From Alteromonadaceae bacterium Bs31 (GTDB lineage Bacteria > Pseudomonadota > Gammaproteobacteria > Pseudomonadales > Cellvibrionaceae), in assembly GCA_900177435.1 (NCBI GenBank), contig FXAI01000002.1, forward strand, positions 394,386 to 458,385: 64,000 bases of DNA, in the 5' to 3' direction. Position numbers and translations under genes: made by a program. The number at the start of each line of letters is the position of its first letter. Position 1 is the first letter of the stretch. Below, piece after piece: positions 9,828 through 17,986 of this stretch. The notes below the pieces were generated by a model that was given only the letters and a program-made list of their open reading frames with translations, was not told the origin of the DNA and searched no databases.

Positions 9828-12206
9828 TTGCCCGCTATGCCCACCAAAAAGCCCTTAAGTCGATTTTCCCTCACGACCCTTTTTGTATTTGGCGTTATTT
9901 TTCCCGTCGTAGTGATTGTGCTGGAAATCAGTTTCGCCTTTTGTGCCGAGGCCTTATTCGACCCATTACCAACACTGTTTCACACCGCCTTAGTGTGTTT
10001 GGTGCCCTTGAGTAATTTTTTAATGTGGTGGAATTTGCAACAGCAAAAGCCTTTATACACTCGGCACATACTGTGGCTTGCGGCGTTTAGCATTGCCGTG
10101 GCCGGTTTTTACACCTTGATATTTCTGCCGATTTTACCCATAGCTGCAATCGCTATTCTCTACCTTGGTTTTGGTTTGTTACCCTTTGGTCCATTGTCGG
10201 CGCTGCTCAGTGGCATAAGCTTGTATCGCCGACTAAATCGGAAGCTGGAGCACAATAAAATTAAGCGAAGGCATTTTTGGCTGGCTAATGTACTCGGCTT
10301 GTTGCTGTTGTCGGCGCTTGATGCTCCCACGGCCATTACAAATTATGGAATGGATTTGGCTGCCAGCAAGGATAAACATGAGCAACAACGGGGAATCAAT
10401 TTGTTGCGACATTTGGGCGATCGAGAATTAATGTTGCGCAAATGTTACTCCAACTCAAACCCTACTCTTGGGCCCTTGAGTTTTATCACTAACTTTTTTA
10501 TCAGCGAGCACAGGAACTCGCCTGCTGATGCGCGCACAAGCTACTATCGAGTGACGGGAGAGCCTTTTAATCTCGCGGCCATTCCGCACGAAGGCTCACA
10601 GTGGAGAAATTTTCGTAGTTTTCGCTTTGACAGTGATATGGGAGGTACGCGCGTGGGTGGTCGTCAGCAGGGCTTGGCGCTCAAGAGCTCAAGGCTGGAT
10701 GGCGTAATAAACGCTGAGCAGGCTAATGGTTATCTGGAATGGACCTTTGTTGTCAGCAACGCAGAATTTATGCAGCAGGAAGCGCGATTACAGTTGGTTT
10801 TACCGCCGGGCGGTGTGGTGTCGAGGGCTACGCTTTGGATAAATGGTGAAGAGCGCGAAGCGGCCTACGCCAGTAAAGGAAAAGTGCGTGAAGCTTACCA
10901 AAGAGTCGTTCGGGTAAGAAGAGATCCCTTGCTAGTCACGCCAGCTGGTTCAGAGCGGGTAATGCTGCAAGCTTTTCCGGTGCCTGCCAATGGTGAAATG
11001 AAATTCAAGGTGGGTATTACGGCACCTTTGTCGATCGCAGGGCCTCAGAGCGCGGCCTTGGTTCTACCCGCCATCGTCGATCGAAATTTTAATATCGAAG
11101 CTGACTTCACTCACAAGTTGTGGGTTGAATCCAAAGCGCAAATGCGCATCGATGCAAGTGAACTCTCTGCCGCAAAAGTTAACGCCAATGTATATCGAAT
11201 ACAGGGCGAGCTGCCAGACAGCGCTTTGGTGAATCCGCGTAAGGCAATTTCTCTTAGTGCTGCTGCCTTCGCGTCGTCGCTGCTCGTGAGTGGTAGCGAG
11301 GGCGAAGCTATTGAGCAGACCATCGTTGAAAAAATAACAGAGGTGGGTGGCTTGTTTATCGTGATAGATGGTTCGCGGGCGCTTGCGGATTCCAAAAGAG
11401 AATTAATTGACTCTCTTGATCACCTTCCCCTGGGCTTGCCGGTAGGTATCGCCATCGGTGGCGAAAAACCTGAACGACGTGCACTACTTCCCCTTAATGA
11501 GCAGCATAAAACTGAGCTTAAAGCTGTTATAAAAAATACCGATTTTATTGGTGGCCAAACTAACAGCGATGCCTTAACCCAAGGTTTGCTCGAGTTGGAA
11601 AAACATGAAAACCCGATGCTACTTTGGATTCACGGACCACAGCCAGTAGATTTTGGCGATAGTGAAAAGCTGCTGCAGGCAACAGAGCGCTTAACGCAGA
11701 TGCCGGAGGTTGTAGACTATAGCGTAGAGGCCGGTCCAAACCAATTGTTGCAGGAAGGTGAATGGAGTGTGTGGAGCAGGCATCTGCCATTGCTGCATGG
11801 TGTGGGGCAGGATTTAAGGCAGTTTTTTGTCAGTATAAATCGTTCTCAGTGGACGATCAGGCGAAGCATAAAAGCTGATGGCGAAGAGACTGGTTCGACG
11901 GGAGTACTTGATAATCACGTTGCTCGCTTATGGGCCTACCAGCAAGTGATTCGTGCTCTGCGTGCGGGCGACCGCAGCGAGAAGGTATTGGCACTGGCAG
12001 TTAATCATCGTTTAGTCACGCCCATCAGTGGTGCGGTAGTACTGGAGAGTGAGGCGCAATATGAGCAGAACGATTTAAGCCCGGTAACAAAAGACTCTGT
12101 TCCCACTATCCCCGAACCCCACGAATGGATTTTATTATTAATCGTACTGGCGGCCCTCTTATGGTTTATTCGCAACAAGCCCAGGCTCATACTTCACTCG
12201 CGTTAA
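9828..12206 (+). CDS. VIT-domain integral membrane protein with PEP-CTERM-like sorting tail (exosortase target)
   Basis: A 792-residue protein. Residues about 15-165 hold several membrane helices. A VIT-like domain spans about 295-420 (GYLEWTFVVSN, then AYQRVVRVRRDPLLV), and a von Willebrand A-like region follows from about 505 (FIVIDGSRAL); its metal site reads DGSRA rather than the canonical DxSxS. The last 37 residues are a textbook sorting tail: PTIPEPHEW, a hydrophobic helix, then basic residues (RNKPR). The coding sequence for this tail overlaps the start of the exosortase gene. This resembles one-target exosortase systems (the MSEP-CTERM/exosortase K and VIT/exosortase N pairs known in other phyla). 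The start could also be the ATG at 9837. Confidence 0.8.
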   Translation: MPAMPTKKPLSRFSLTTLFVFGVIFPVVVIVLEISFAFCAEALFDPLPTLFHTALVCLVPLSNFLMWWNLQQQKPLYTRHILWLAAFSIAVAGFYTLIFLPILPIAAIAILYLGFGLLPFGPLSALLSGISLYRRLNRKLEHNKIKRRHFWLANVLGLLLLSALDAPTAITNYGMDLAASKDKHEQQRGINLLRHLGDRELMLRKCYSNSNPTLGPLSFITNFFISEHRNSPADARTSYYRVTGEPFNLAAIPHEGSQWRNFRSFRFDSDMGGTRVGGRQQGLALKSSRLDGVINAEQANGYLEWTFVVSNAEFMQQEARLQLVLPPGGVVSRATLWINGEEREAAYASKGKVREAYQRVVRVRRDPLLVTPAGSERVMLQAFPVPANGEMKFKVGITAPLSIAGPQSAALVLPAIVDRNFNIEADFTHKLWVESKAQMRIDASELSAAKVNANVYRIQGELPDSALVNPRKAISLSAAAFASSLLVSGSEGEAIEQTIVEKITEVGGLFIVIDGSRALADSKRELIDSLDHLPLGLPVGIAIGGEKPERRALLPLNEQHKTELKAVIKNTDFIGGQTNSDALTQGLLELEKHENPMLLWIHGPQPVDFGDSEKLLQATERLTQMPEVVDYSVEAGPNQLLQEGEWSVWSRHLPLLHGVGQDLRQFFVSINRSQWTIRRSIKADGEETGSTGVLDNHVARLWAYQQVIRALRAGDRSEKVLALAVNHRLVTPISGAVVLESEAQYEQNDLSPVTKDSVPTIPEPHEWILLLIVLAALLWFIRNKPRLILHSR

Positions 12207-13024
12207 TAAAAGCGCTTGTTGCTCTCGGCGTTTTGCTGGCCGGCTACTGGTCCGCCTGGCAATGGTTTTTATATCGTCTCGCAGAATCGCCAGTAGAGGT
12301 ATTTTGTCTGCTTGGCGTATTAATTTTTTTTGGCGGGCTTTTTTTTCGTGGATTAATTCTGTCAAAACAAATCTATGCCCCGCCGATGCTGTTTCTTAGT
12401 TCATTGTTCTTAGTCTATGGCCTGCTGAGTATTTTTCAGGCACCGAATATTGTTACAAGTGGAGTCGCGTTCAGCAGTTTATGTTTGTTTTTTTACTGTG
12501 TAAGCGCGGGGCGAATGCCACCGGCAGGCTTCTGGGGAGTGTGCCTACTGGCCGCTCCCATCGTTCCCTCCCTTCAATTTGTACTGGGCTACCCGGCACG
12601 TATGCTCTCTGCCATTATAACTATTCCCATGTTACAGGCGCAGGGATTCGCCGTAAGCAGGGAAGGAGTGTACTTAAAATGGCAAAGTGAACTACTGCAA
12701 TTTGACGCCCCCTGCAGCGGTATCAGTATGTTGTGGGCGGCGCTGTTTTTTGGTAGCTGTGTTGCCTATTTGTTGCAGCTGAAATGGCGGCGCTATTTGC
12801 TTTTTTGCTTTGCTGCTTGCCTTGCATGCATCATTGGCAATGTCGTGCGTGCCTGCAGCCTTTTTTATCTGCAAAATGGCGTGCTGTCCGACAATAAAAT
12901 ACCCGCATTTATCGATGCGGATACCTTGCACCAGGCAGTAGGCGCAGTCAGCTTTTTGGCCATTATCAGTGTTCTGATCGCCGCACTTTTGTTGATGCAG
13001 ACACGTGAGGGGCTCATGAAATGA
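12161..13024 (+). CDS. exosortase (EpsH/Xrt family membrane peptidase/transpeptidase)
   Basis: A multi-span membrane protein of 287 residues (299 if the ATG at 12125 is used). The family's catalytic triad is visible: Cys in FDAPCSGISMLWA, Arg in GNVVRACSLFYLQ and His in DTLHQAVGAVSF. Exosortases process proteins carrying a C-terminal PEP-CTERM signal. The gene start lies inside the coding sequence for the tail of the upstream VIT protein, and its stop overlaps the start of the EpsI-like gene (ATGA), so the three genes form one tightly coupled operon. The exact Xrt subtype cannot be set without profile scores. Confidence 0.88.
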   Translation: MVYSQQAQAHTSLALIKALVALGVLLAGYWSAWQWFLYRLAESPVEVFCLLGVLIFFGGLFFRGLILSKQIYAPPMLFLSSLFLVYGLLSIFQAPNIVTSGVAFSSLCLFFYCVSAGRMPPAGFWGVCLLAAPIVPSLQFVLGYPARMLSAIITIPMLQAQGFAVSREGVYLKWQSELLQFDAPCSGISMLWAALFFGSCVAYLLQLKWRRYLLFCFAACLACIIGNVVRACSLFYLQNGVLSDNKIPAFIDADTLHQAVGAVSFLAIISVLIAALLLMQTREGLMK

Positions 13025-13521
13025 AGCCTTACACACTATTTATTGCGTGTGCGCTCTTCGCTTTTTTTGCCCCCAAGTTCGGGAAAATCGAGCCCCTTGA
13101 ATTTAACAAACCAAGCTGGCCAGAGTTTTATAATAATCAAGCCCTTGTAGCGCTTCCCCTCAGTGAAAGAGAAATGCGTTTTGCTGAGGGTTTCCCCGGT
13201 GCTATTGGTCGGTTTCAAGCAGGGAAAAATGAAATTATTATTCGGCGTGTGGAAGAGCCGACGCGCAAGCTGCACCCAGCGCGGGATTGTTTTAAAGGCA
13301 TTGGTTACAAGATCATAGATAAACCGTTGTCACTTAACCACGAGGGTATTGCCATGGCCTGTTTTCATGCACAAAAAGGTGAGGCTAAGTTTAAGGTTTG
13401 CGAATATGTGCAAGGTGACCAGGGTGAAAGCTGGTCGGATATTTCCAGTTGGTATTGGGCGGCTTTATTTTCGCGAAATAGCCGATGGTGGTCCTATGTT
13501 ATTGCCCAGCCCATACAATGA
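13021..13521 (+). CDS. EpsI/DUF3485-like exosortase-associated protein
   Basis: A 166-residue protein with an N-terminal signal anchor (LFIACALFAFFAP) and a periplasmic part containing TRKLHPARDCFKGIGY, which matches the H-x-P-x-x-C type motif of exosortase-associated EpsI proteins. It overlaps the exosortase gene by four bases. EpsI domains are either fused to or encoded next to exosortases and are presumed to assist processing; the mechanism is not established. Two further Cys (MACFHAQ, KVCEYVQ) lie downstream. A hairpin covers its stop codon. Confidence 0.7.
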   Translation: MKPYTLFIACALFAFFAPKFGKIEPLEFNKPSWPEFYNNQALVALPLSEREMRFAEGFPGAIGRFQAGKNEIIIRRVEEPTRKLHPARDCFKGIGYKIIDKPLSLNHEGIAMACFHAQKGEAKFKVCEYVQGDQGESWSDISSWYWAALFSRNSRWWSYVIAQPIQ

Positions 13522-13543
13522 GACAGGCCAAAGGCGAGTCTCA
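13519..13543 (+). terminator. hairpin at the end of the exosortase operon
   Basis: TGAGAC and GTCTCA pair around an inner GCC-AAA-GGC stem, with the stop codon of the EpsI-like gene inside the left arm. No T-run follows, so termination may be weak or rho-assisted. It lies between convergent genes. Confidence 0.4.
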
Positions 13544-13604
13544 TTAATAGATCGCTTACTTTCCTTGGGGTGGAATAACTGGCATTCCCTCGATGCGTCG
13601 AAAA

Positions 13605-14873
13605 CTACTTCAGCTTGGTAATACCCAGCGATTTCATCAGCATTTTTTCATATACAGGTTCGCTCACCCCGCTGCGAATTTTGTGCAGAAAATATTTTTC
13701 AAAGGCAATTTTCGCCAGATGAACCCATTTTCCGCCCTTCATCCAATTAACGTTGCGCGGTGGTATTTGTGGCATTGCCACAAAGGCGAGGCCGGTATCG
13801 CCCATATCGGCAAGGCAAACGGCATTCCAGGTGGCTTTGGCTTTTTCTTCATCGCCGTTCAAGCGTGCGCGAATGTTGTGAGCGGTGGCGGTTACCATGC
13901 TCTCGATCATAAAACCGGTTTTGGGCACACCAGTGGGGACGGGCGTTGCTTTAGGCGGTGCGATGGCTACGGCAACACCAATGCCCCAAATATTGCGATA
14001 GGTGGGGTTGCACTGATGATCGTCAATTAATATGAACCCTCGCGGGTTTACCAGGCCTTCTACATTTTTTACTGCATCAATACCGGTAAATGCAGGAAGC
14101 ATCATGGAGTAATTAAAGGGCAGCTCATGGCGTTTTTTCTCCTCGCCATTTTCATCGCATTCCAGCACATGCATTAGGCCATCTTCCACTTTTTCTATTT
14201 TGGCATTACATATCCAGTCCATATGGTGCTTGCGTAATTCCGATTCGAGCATGGCTTTACTGTCGCCCACCCCACCGAGGCCAAGGTGGCCGATATAAGG
14301 CTCGGAGGTAACAAAGGTCATGGGAACCTGATCGCGTATTTTGCGTTTGCGCAGGTCGGCATCCATGATGAAGGCAAATTCATAGGCGGGGCCAAAGCAC
14401 GAAGCCATCTGCACCGCGCCTACAACAATGGGGCCCGGTTTTTCGCAAAATTGCTTCCATTTTTCCCGGGCGGGCTCCGCGTGATCAATATGGCAAACGG
14501 ATTCTGTGAAGCCCTCAGGGCCGAGGCCTTCAATCTCATCGAAGGCCAGTTTTGGCCCTGTAGCGATGATTAAGTGGTCATAGTTGAGCGTGTCACCCTC
14601 TTCGAAAACCAGCTGATTCTTTTCGGGCTCTACCCTGCTCACGGTGCCAACTTTTAAATCAATTTTGCGCTTGCTCAGGGGGACTTCCAGCGGAACACTA
14701 ATGTCTTCTCGCTTGCGCCAGTCCACAGCAACCCAGGGGTTTGAAGGTACAAAGTGGTAGTAATCCTTATCGCTTACAACAATTACGCGGTCTTCCTTGC
14801 GCGCCAGGTCTTTCATTTCATAGGCCATGGGCAGGCCACCTAGGCCTGCGCCAAGTATTACGATATTAGCCAT
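13605..14873 (-). CDS. sulfide:quinone oxidoreductase-like FAD/NAD flavoprotein
   Basis: A 422-residue two-dinucleotide-binding flavoprotein. The N terminus carries a Rossmann motif GAGLGGLP (residues 7-14); IIATGPKLAFD and NIWGIGVAVAI are further FAD-contact segments. The motif ASCFGPAYEF with a Cys near residue 168 and HQCNPTYRN provide candidate redox cysteines, as in sulfide:quinone oxidoreductases, but the remaining pattern is not the classical three-Cys SQR set, so another quinone-reducing substrate is possible. The C terminus is amphipathic and could contact the membrane. Start at 14873 has GGAGG about 12 bases upstream. It is divergent from glmR. Confidence 0.75.
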   Translation of the reverse strand: MANIVILGAGLGGLPMAYEMKDLARKEDRVIVVSDKDYYHFVPSNPWVAVDWRKREDISVPLEVPLSKRKIDLKVGTVSRVEPEKNQLVFEEGDTLNYDHLIIATGPKLAFDEIEGLGPEGFTESVCHIDHAEPAREKWKQFCEKPGPIVVGAVQMASCFGPAYEFAFIMDADLRKRKIRDQVPMTFVTSEPYIGHLGLGGVGDSKAMLESELRKHHMDWICNAKIEKVEDGLMHVLECDENGEEKKRHELPFNYSMMLPAFTGIDAVKNVEGLVNPRGFILIDDHQCNPTYRNIWGIGVAVAIAPPKATPVPTGVPKTGFMIESMVTATAHNIRARLNGDEEKAKATWNAVCLADMGDTGLAFVAMPQIPPRNVNWMKGGKWVHLAKIAFEKYFLHKIRSGVSEPVYEKMLMKSLGITKLK

Positions 14874-15039
14874 GGGAGAATCCCTCCGTAGTTATTTTAG
14901 GTGATGCTAATATACTGCTTATTTATCCCTCGTATTGCAAGTTATTTGTGCAGATTGTGAGTGTAGCGTACAGTCCGAGCTTGATCATTTGTTACGATTC
15001 GGTAGAATAACTTTCGTTTCGGAACTTAAAGGCATCGGC

Positions 15040-15822
15040 ATGCTTAAGCGCAACACTCAACAACGTCGTCGCAACATCATGGAGAAGCTCAATGCCGAGG
15101 GTGAAGTGAGTGTGGAAGAGCTTGCCGAGCAGAATCAGACCTCTGAGGTGACCATCCGCAAGGATCTCAGTGCCCTGGAAGCCAGTGGCTTACTGCTGAG
15201 GAAATTCGGCGGCGCTATAAGGCTGCCAAAGGAGCTGGTGCGCGAAAGTGTCAGTGAAAACATTCAAATTGTTTCGAAGCAAAAGCAAGCAATTGCACGC
15301 GCATCAGCCGGGCTTATTAAAGATCATAACCGAATCATTATCGATTCTGGTCACACTACCGCTTGCTTGCTGCCGGAGTTAGCTAATAAACAAGGCTTGG
15401 TGGTAATGACCAACTCTCTGGAGGTCGCCAAGGCCCTGCGGGAGCTGGAAAATGAGCCCACCTTGTTGATGACGGGGGGCACCTGGGATTCCCGCTCAGA
15501 AAGCTTTCAGGGTCAGCTGGCGGAAGAAATGCTGCGATCCTACGATTTCGACCAGCTCTTTATCGGTGCCGATGGCATCGATCCTCTGCGCGGTACCACC
15601 ACCTATAATGAACTTTACAGCCTGAGCCGAGTAATGGCCGAAGTGGCCAGGGAAGTTGTGCTTATGGTGGAATCAGAAAAAATTGGCCGAAAAATTCATA
15701 ACCTCGAACTGGTGTGGAGCGATGTTGATTTACTGGTAACGGATGCAGGCATAGAGCCGCGAATCAAACACGAAATACAAGCCCAGGGCGTGAAAGTTGT
15801 CTGCGCAAAGACGCTAGCCTAG
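15040..15822 (+). CDS. glmR: DeoR-family regulator upstream of glmS
   Basis: A 260-residue DeoR-type regulator. The longer frame from 14935 is rejected because residues before MLKRNTQQRRR are unlike the family, whose N-terminal winged helix (QQRRRNIMEKL, then TSEVTIRKDLSALEASGLL) starts almost immediately. The C-terminal sugar-phosphate sensor domain (ISOCOT fold) is seen in IIDSGHTTACLLPEL, VMTNSLEVAK and FIGADGID. It precedes glmS directly on the same strand, the arrangement known for the pseudomonad glmS regulator, so it probably controls hexosamine synthesis in response to a sugar phosphate. The symbol rests on that context. Confidence 0.8.
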   Translation: MLKRNTQQRRRNIMEKLNAEGEVSVEELAEQNQTSEVTIRKDLSALEASGLLLRKFGGAIRLPKELVRESVSENIQIVSKQKQAIARASAGLIKDHNRIIIDSGHTTACLLPELANKQGLVVMTNSLEVAKALRELENEPTLLMTGGTWDSRSESFQGQLAEEMLRSYDFDQLFIGADGIDPLRGTTTYNELYSLSRVMAEVAREVVLMVESEKIGRKIHNLELVWSDVDLLVTDAGIEPRIKHEIQAQGVKVVCAKTLA

Positions 15823-15827
15823 CGAGC

Positions 15828-15846
15828 GGCCGCTGAGTGAGCGGCC
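15828..15846 (+). promoter_or_regulatory. hairpin in the glmR-glmS spacer
   Basis: GGCCGCT and AGCGGCC form a perfect 7-bp stem with a GAGTG loop, six bases after the glmR stop and about 45 bases before glmS. No T-run follows. It may attenuate read-through or protect a processed glmS mRNA 5' end. Confidence 0.4.
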
Positions 15847-15890
15847 CACTCGGGTAACGAGATCTAAATATACTTTATAAAGGAAACACT

Positions 15891-17720
15891 ATGTGTGGAA
15901 TTGTGGGTGCTGTAGCACAACGTGACGTCGCTGATATTTTAATAGAAGGCCTTCGCCGCCTCGAATACCGTGGTTATGATTCCGCTGGTATTGCGGTCAC
16001 TAATGAAGGCGCTATCCATCGCCTGCGTCGCTTGGGCAAAGTAAAAGAGCTGGCCGACGCCTTGGAGCTGGAGCCTATTTCCGGTGGTACCGGTATCGCG
16101 CATACCCGCTGGGCTACTCACGGCGAGCCCAGTGAGCGCAATGCCCACCCTCACGTGTCCAACGAAAGAATTGCTGTAGTTCATAATGGCATTATCGAAA
16201 ATCACAGTGTACTAAGAGAGCAATTAAAGCAAAGCGGATATCACTTTGAATCCGAAACCGATACTGAAGTTATTGCCCACCTGGTAGAAAAAGAATTAAA
16301 CAGCCATAACTCGCTACTGCAAGCAGTAACACATTCGGTACCGCAACTAGACGGCGCGTATGGCACTGTGATTATGGATAAAAATGACCCCAGTCGGGTG
16401 GTGGTAGCGCGCTCCGGCAGCCCGCTGGTTATTGGCTTGGGTATTGGTGAAAACTTTATCGCATCGGATCAACTTGCCTTGCTTCCGGTAACTCGCCGAT
16501 TTATTTTCCTCGAAGAGGGGGATGTGGCGGAAATTACCCGAAAAACCGTAAGCATTATTGATAAAGACGGTAATACCGTTGAGCGTGAAGTGCATGAGTC
16601 GAATATCAGTTACGACGCTGGCGATAAAGGCCAGTATCGCCACTACATGCTCAAAGAAATATTCGAACAGCCGCGTTGCGTAAGCGACGCGCTAGAAGGG
16701 CGCTTAAACGACAATACGGTTCTGGATGAAACCTTTGGCAATGGTGCTGCAGAATTATTCCAAAAAGTTAAGCATATACAGATTGTTGCCTGTGGTACCA
16801 GTTATCACTCAGGTATGGTTGCACGATATTGGCTGGAGCAACTGGCAGGTGTGAGTTGTAATGTAGAAATTGCCTCGGAATTTCGTTACCGAAAATCCTT
16901 TGTACAGCCAAACAGCCTGTTAATTACCATATCCCAATCTGGCGAAACCGCAGATACACTCGCCGCTTTGCGCCTGGCGAAAGAGCTGGGTTATTTAGGT
17001 AGCTTAACAATCTGTAATGTTGCTGGATCTTCTCTCGTTCGCGAATCCGACCTCGCCTTTATGACTCGTGCAGGTACCGAGATTGGCGTGGCCTCCACAA
17101 AAGCCTTTACTACCCAGCTGGTTGGCTTGGCCATGTTGGTAATGGCTGTGGGCAAATACAATGGTCTCTCGCAGGAAAATCAAAGAGAATTCTGTGCTGC
17201 CATGAATAGCCTTCCCGCTAAACTGGAAGAAGCCCTGGTGCTAAACGAAAAAATTGAAGCGCTGGCAGAAGAGTTCGCCGATAAGCAGCACGCTTTGTTT
17301 TTAGGCCGAGGTGAGCAATACCCTATCGCAATGGAAGGGGCGCTAAAACTAAAAGAAATTTCCTATATACACGCAGAGGCCTATGCCGCCGGTGAGTTAA
17401 AGCACGGCCCGCTTGCGCTAATTGACGCAGAAATGCCAATTATTGTCGTTGCCCCCAATAACCAGTTGTTGGAGAAGTTAAAATCCAATGTGGAGGAGGT
17501 GCGTGCAAGAGGTGGTATTTTATATGTGTTTGCCGATGTAAATGCCCACTTTGAAAGTGATGACACCATGCGGGTAATTAATGTGCCACATATTCATCCC
17601 TGGCTGGCGCCAGTGTTGTACTCCATTCCCTTGCAGTTACTTTCTTATTACGTGGCGATAATTAAAGGTACTGATGTTGATCAACCTAGAAATTTGGCGA
17701 AATCCGTCACGGTTGAATAA
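15891..17720 (+). CDS. glmS: glutamine--fructose-6-phosphate aminotransferase (isomerizing)
   Basis: A full-length 609-residue GlmS. The N-terminal Ntn glutaminase domain begins MCGIVGAV with the nucleophilic Cys2; RGYDSAG, TRWATHG and HNGIIENH are classical motifs. Two SIS sugar-binding domains follow ([10 protein letters not shown] and [13 protein letters not shown] near residues 300-350; [28 protein letters not shown] near 470-500), and the C terminus ends in the conserved [15 protein letters not shown]. It makes glucosamine-6-phosphate for peptidoglycan and LPS. AAAGGAA lies just upstream of the ATG. It follows glmR in the same direction. Confidence 0.98.
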   Translation: MCGIVGAVAQRDVADILIEGLRRLEYRGYDSAGIAVTNEGAIHRLRRLGKVKELADALELEPISGGTGIAHTRWATHGEPSERNAHPHVSNERIAVVHNGIIENHSVLREQLKQSGYHFESETDTEVIAHLVEKELNSHNSLLQAVTHSVPQLDGAYGTVIMDKNDPSRVVVARSGSPLVIGLGIGENFIASDQLALLPVTRRFIFLEEGDVAEITRKTVSIIDKDGNTVEREVHESNISYDAGDKGQYRHYMLKEIFEQPRCVSDALEGRLNDNTVLDETFGNGAAELFQKVKHIQIVACGTSYHSGMVARYWLEQLAGVSCNVEIASEFRYRKSFVQPNSLLITISQSGETADTLAALRLAKELGYLGSLTICNVAGSSLVRESDLAFMTRAGTEIGVASTKAFTTQLVGLAMLVMAVGKYNGLSQENQREFCAAMNSLPAKLEEALVLNEKIEALAEEFADKQHALFLGRGEQYPIAMEGALKLKEISYIHAEAYAAGELKHGPLALIDAEMPIIVVAPNNQLLEKLKSNVEEVRARGGILYVFADVNAHFESDDTMRVINVPHIHPWLAPVLYSIPLQLLSYYVAIIKGTDVDQPRNLAKSVTVE

Positions 17721-17946
17721 GGAAGGGGTTTTTTAACGCAGTGTTGTGTAAGTGTTTTTTGTACAAAGCTAATAGTTAGATCATCCAATGGCAAATAAGA
17801 ATGGGGTAGAGCAGTAAATGTTTAGTGGCGTACCTGTTTTGCGTGCTAGTGGTGGTTTATAGGGTAATTTCTTTCGTGGCCGCATGACATGGTTGGAGCT
17901 AAAGCAGATAGATGTCAGTAAATTAAAAATCGACCAGGGATAAAGC

Positions 17947-17969
17947 AGCGGTGGATAAGATCCACCGCT
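17947..17969 (-). terminator. terminator of the GH13 gene
   Basis: A perfect 10-bp inverted repeat (AGCGGTGGAT / ATCCACCGCT) with an AAG loop lies 17 bases beyond the stop of the minus-strand GH13 gene. The T-run is short (TGCTTTAT), so efficiency is uncertain. Confidence 0.6.
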
Positions 17970-17986
17970 TCCCTCATTTAACAATA

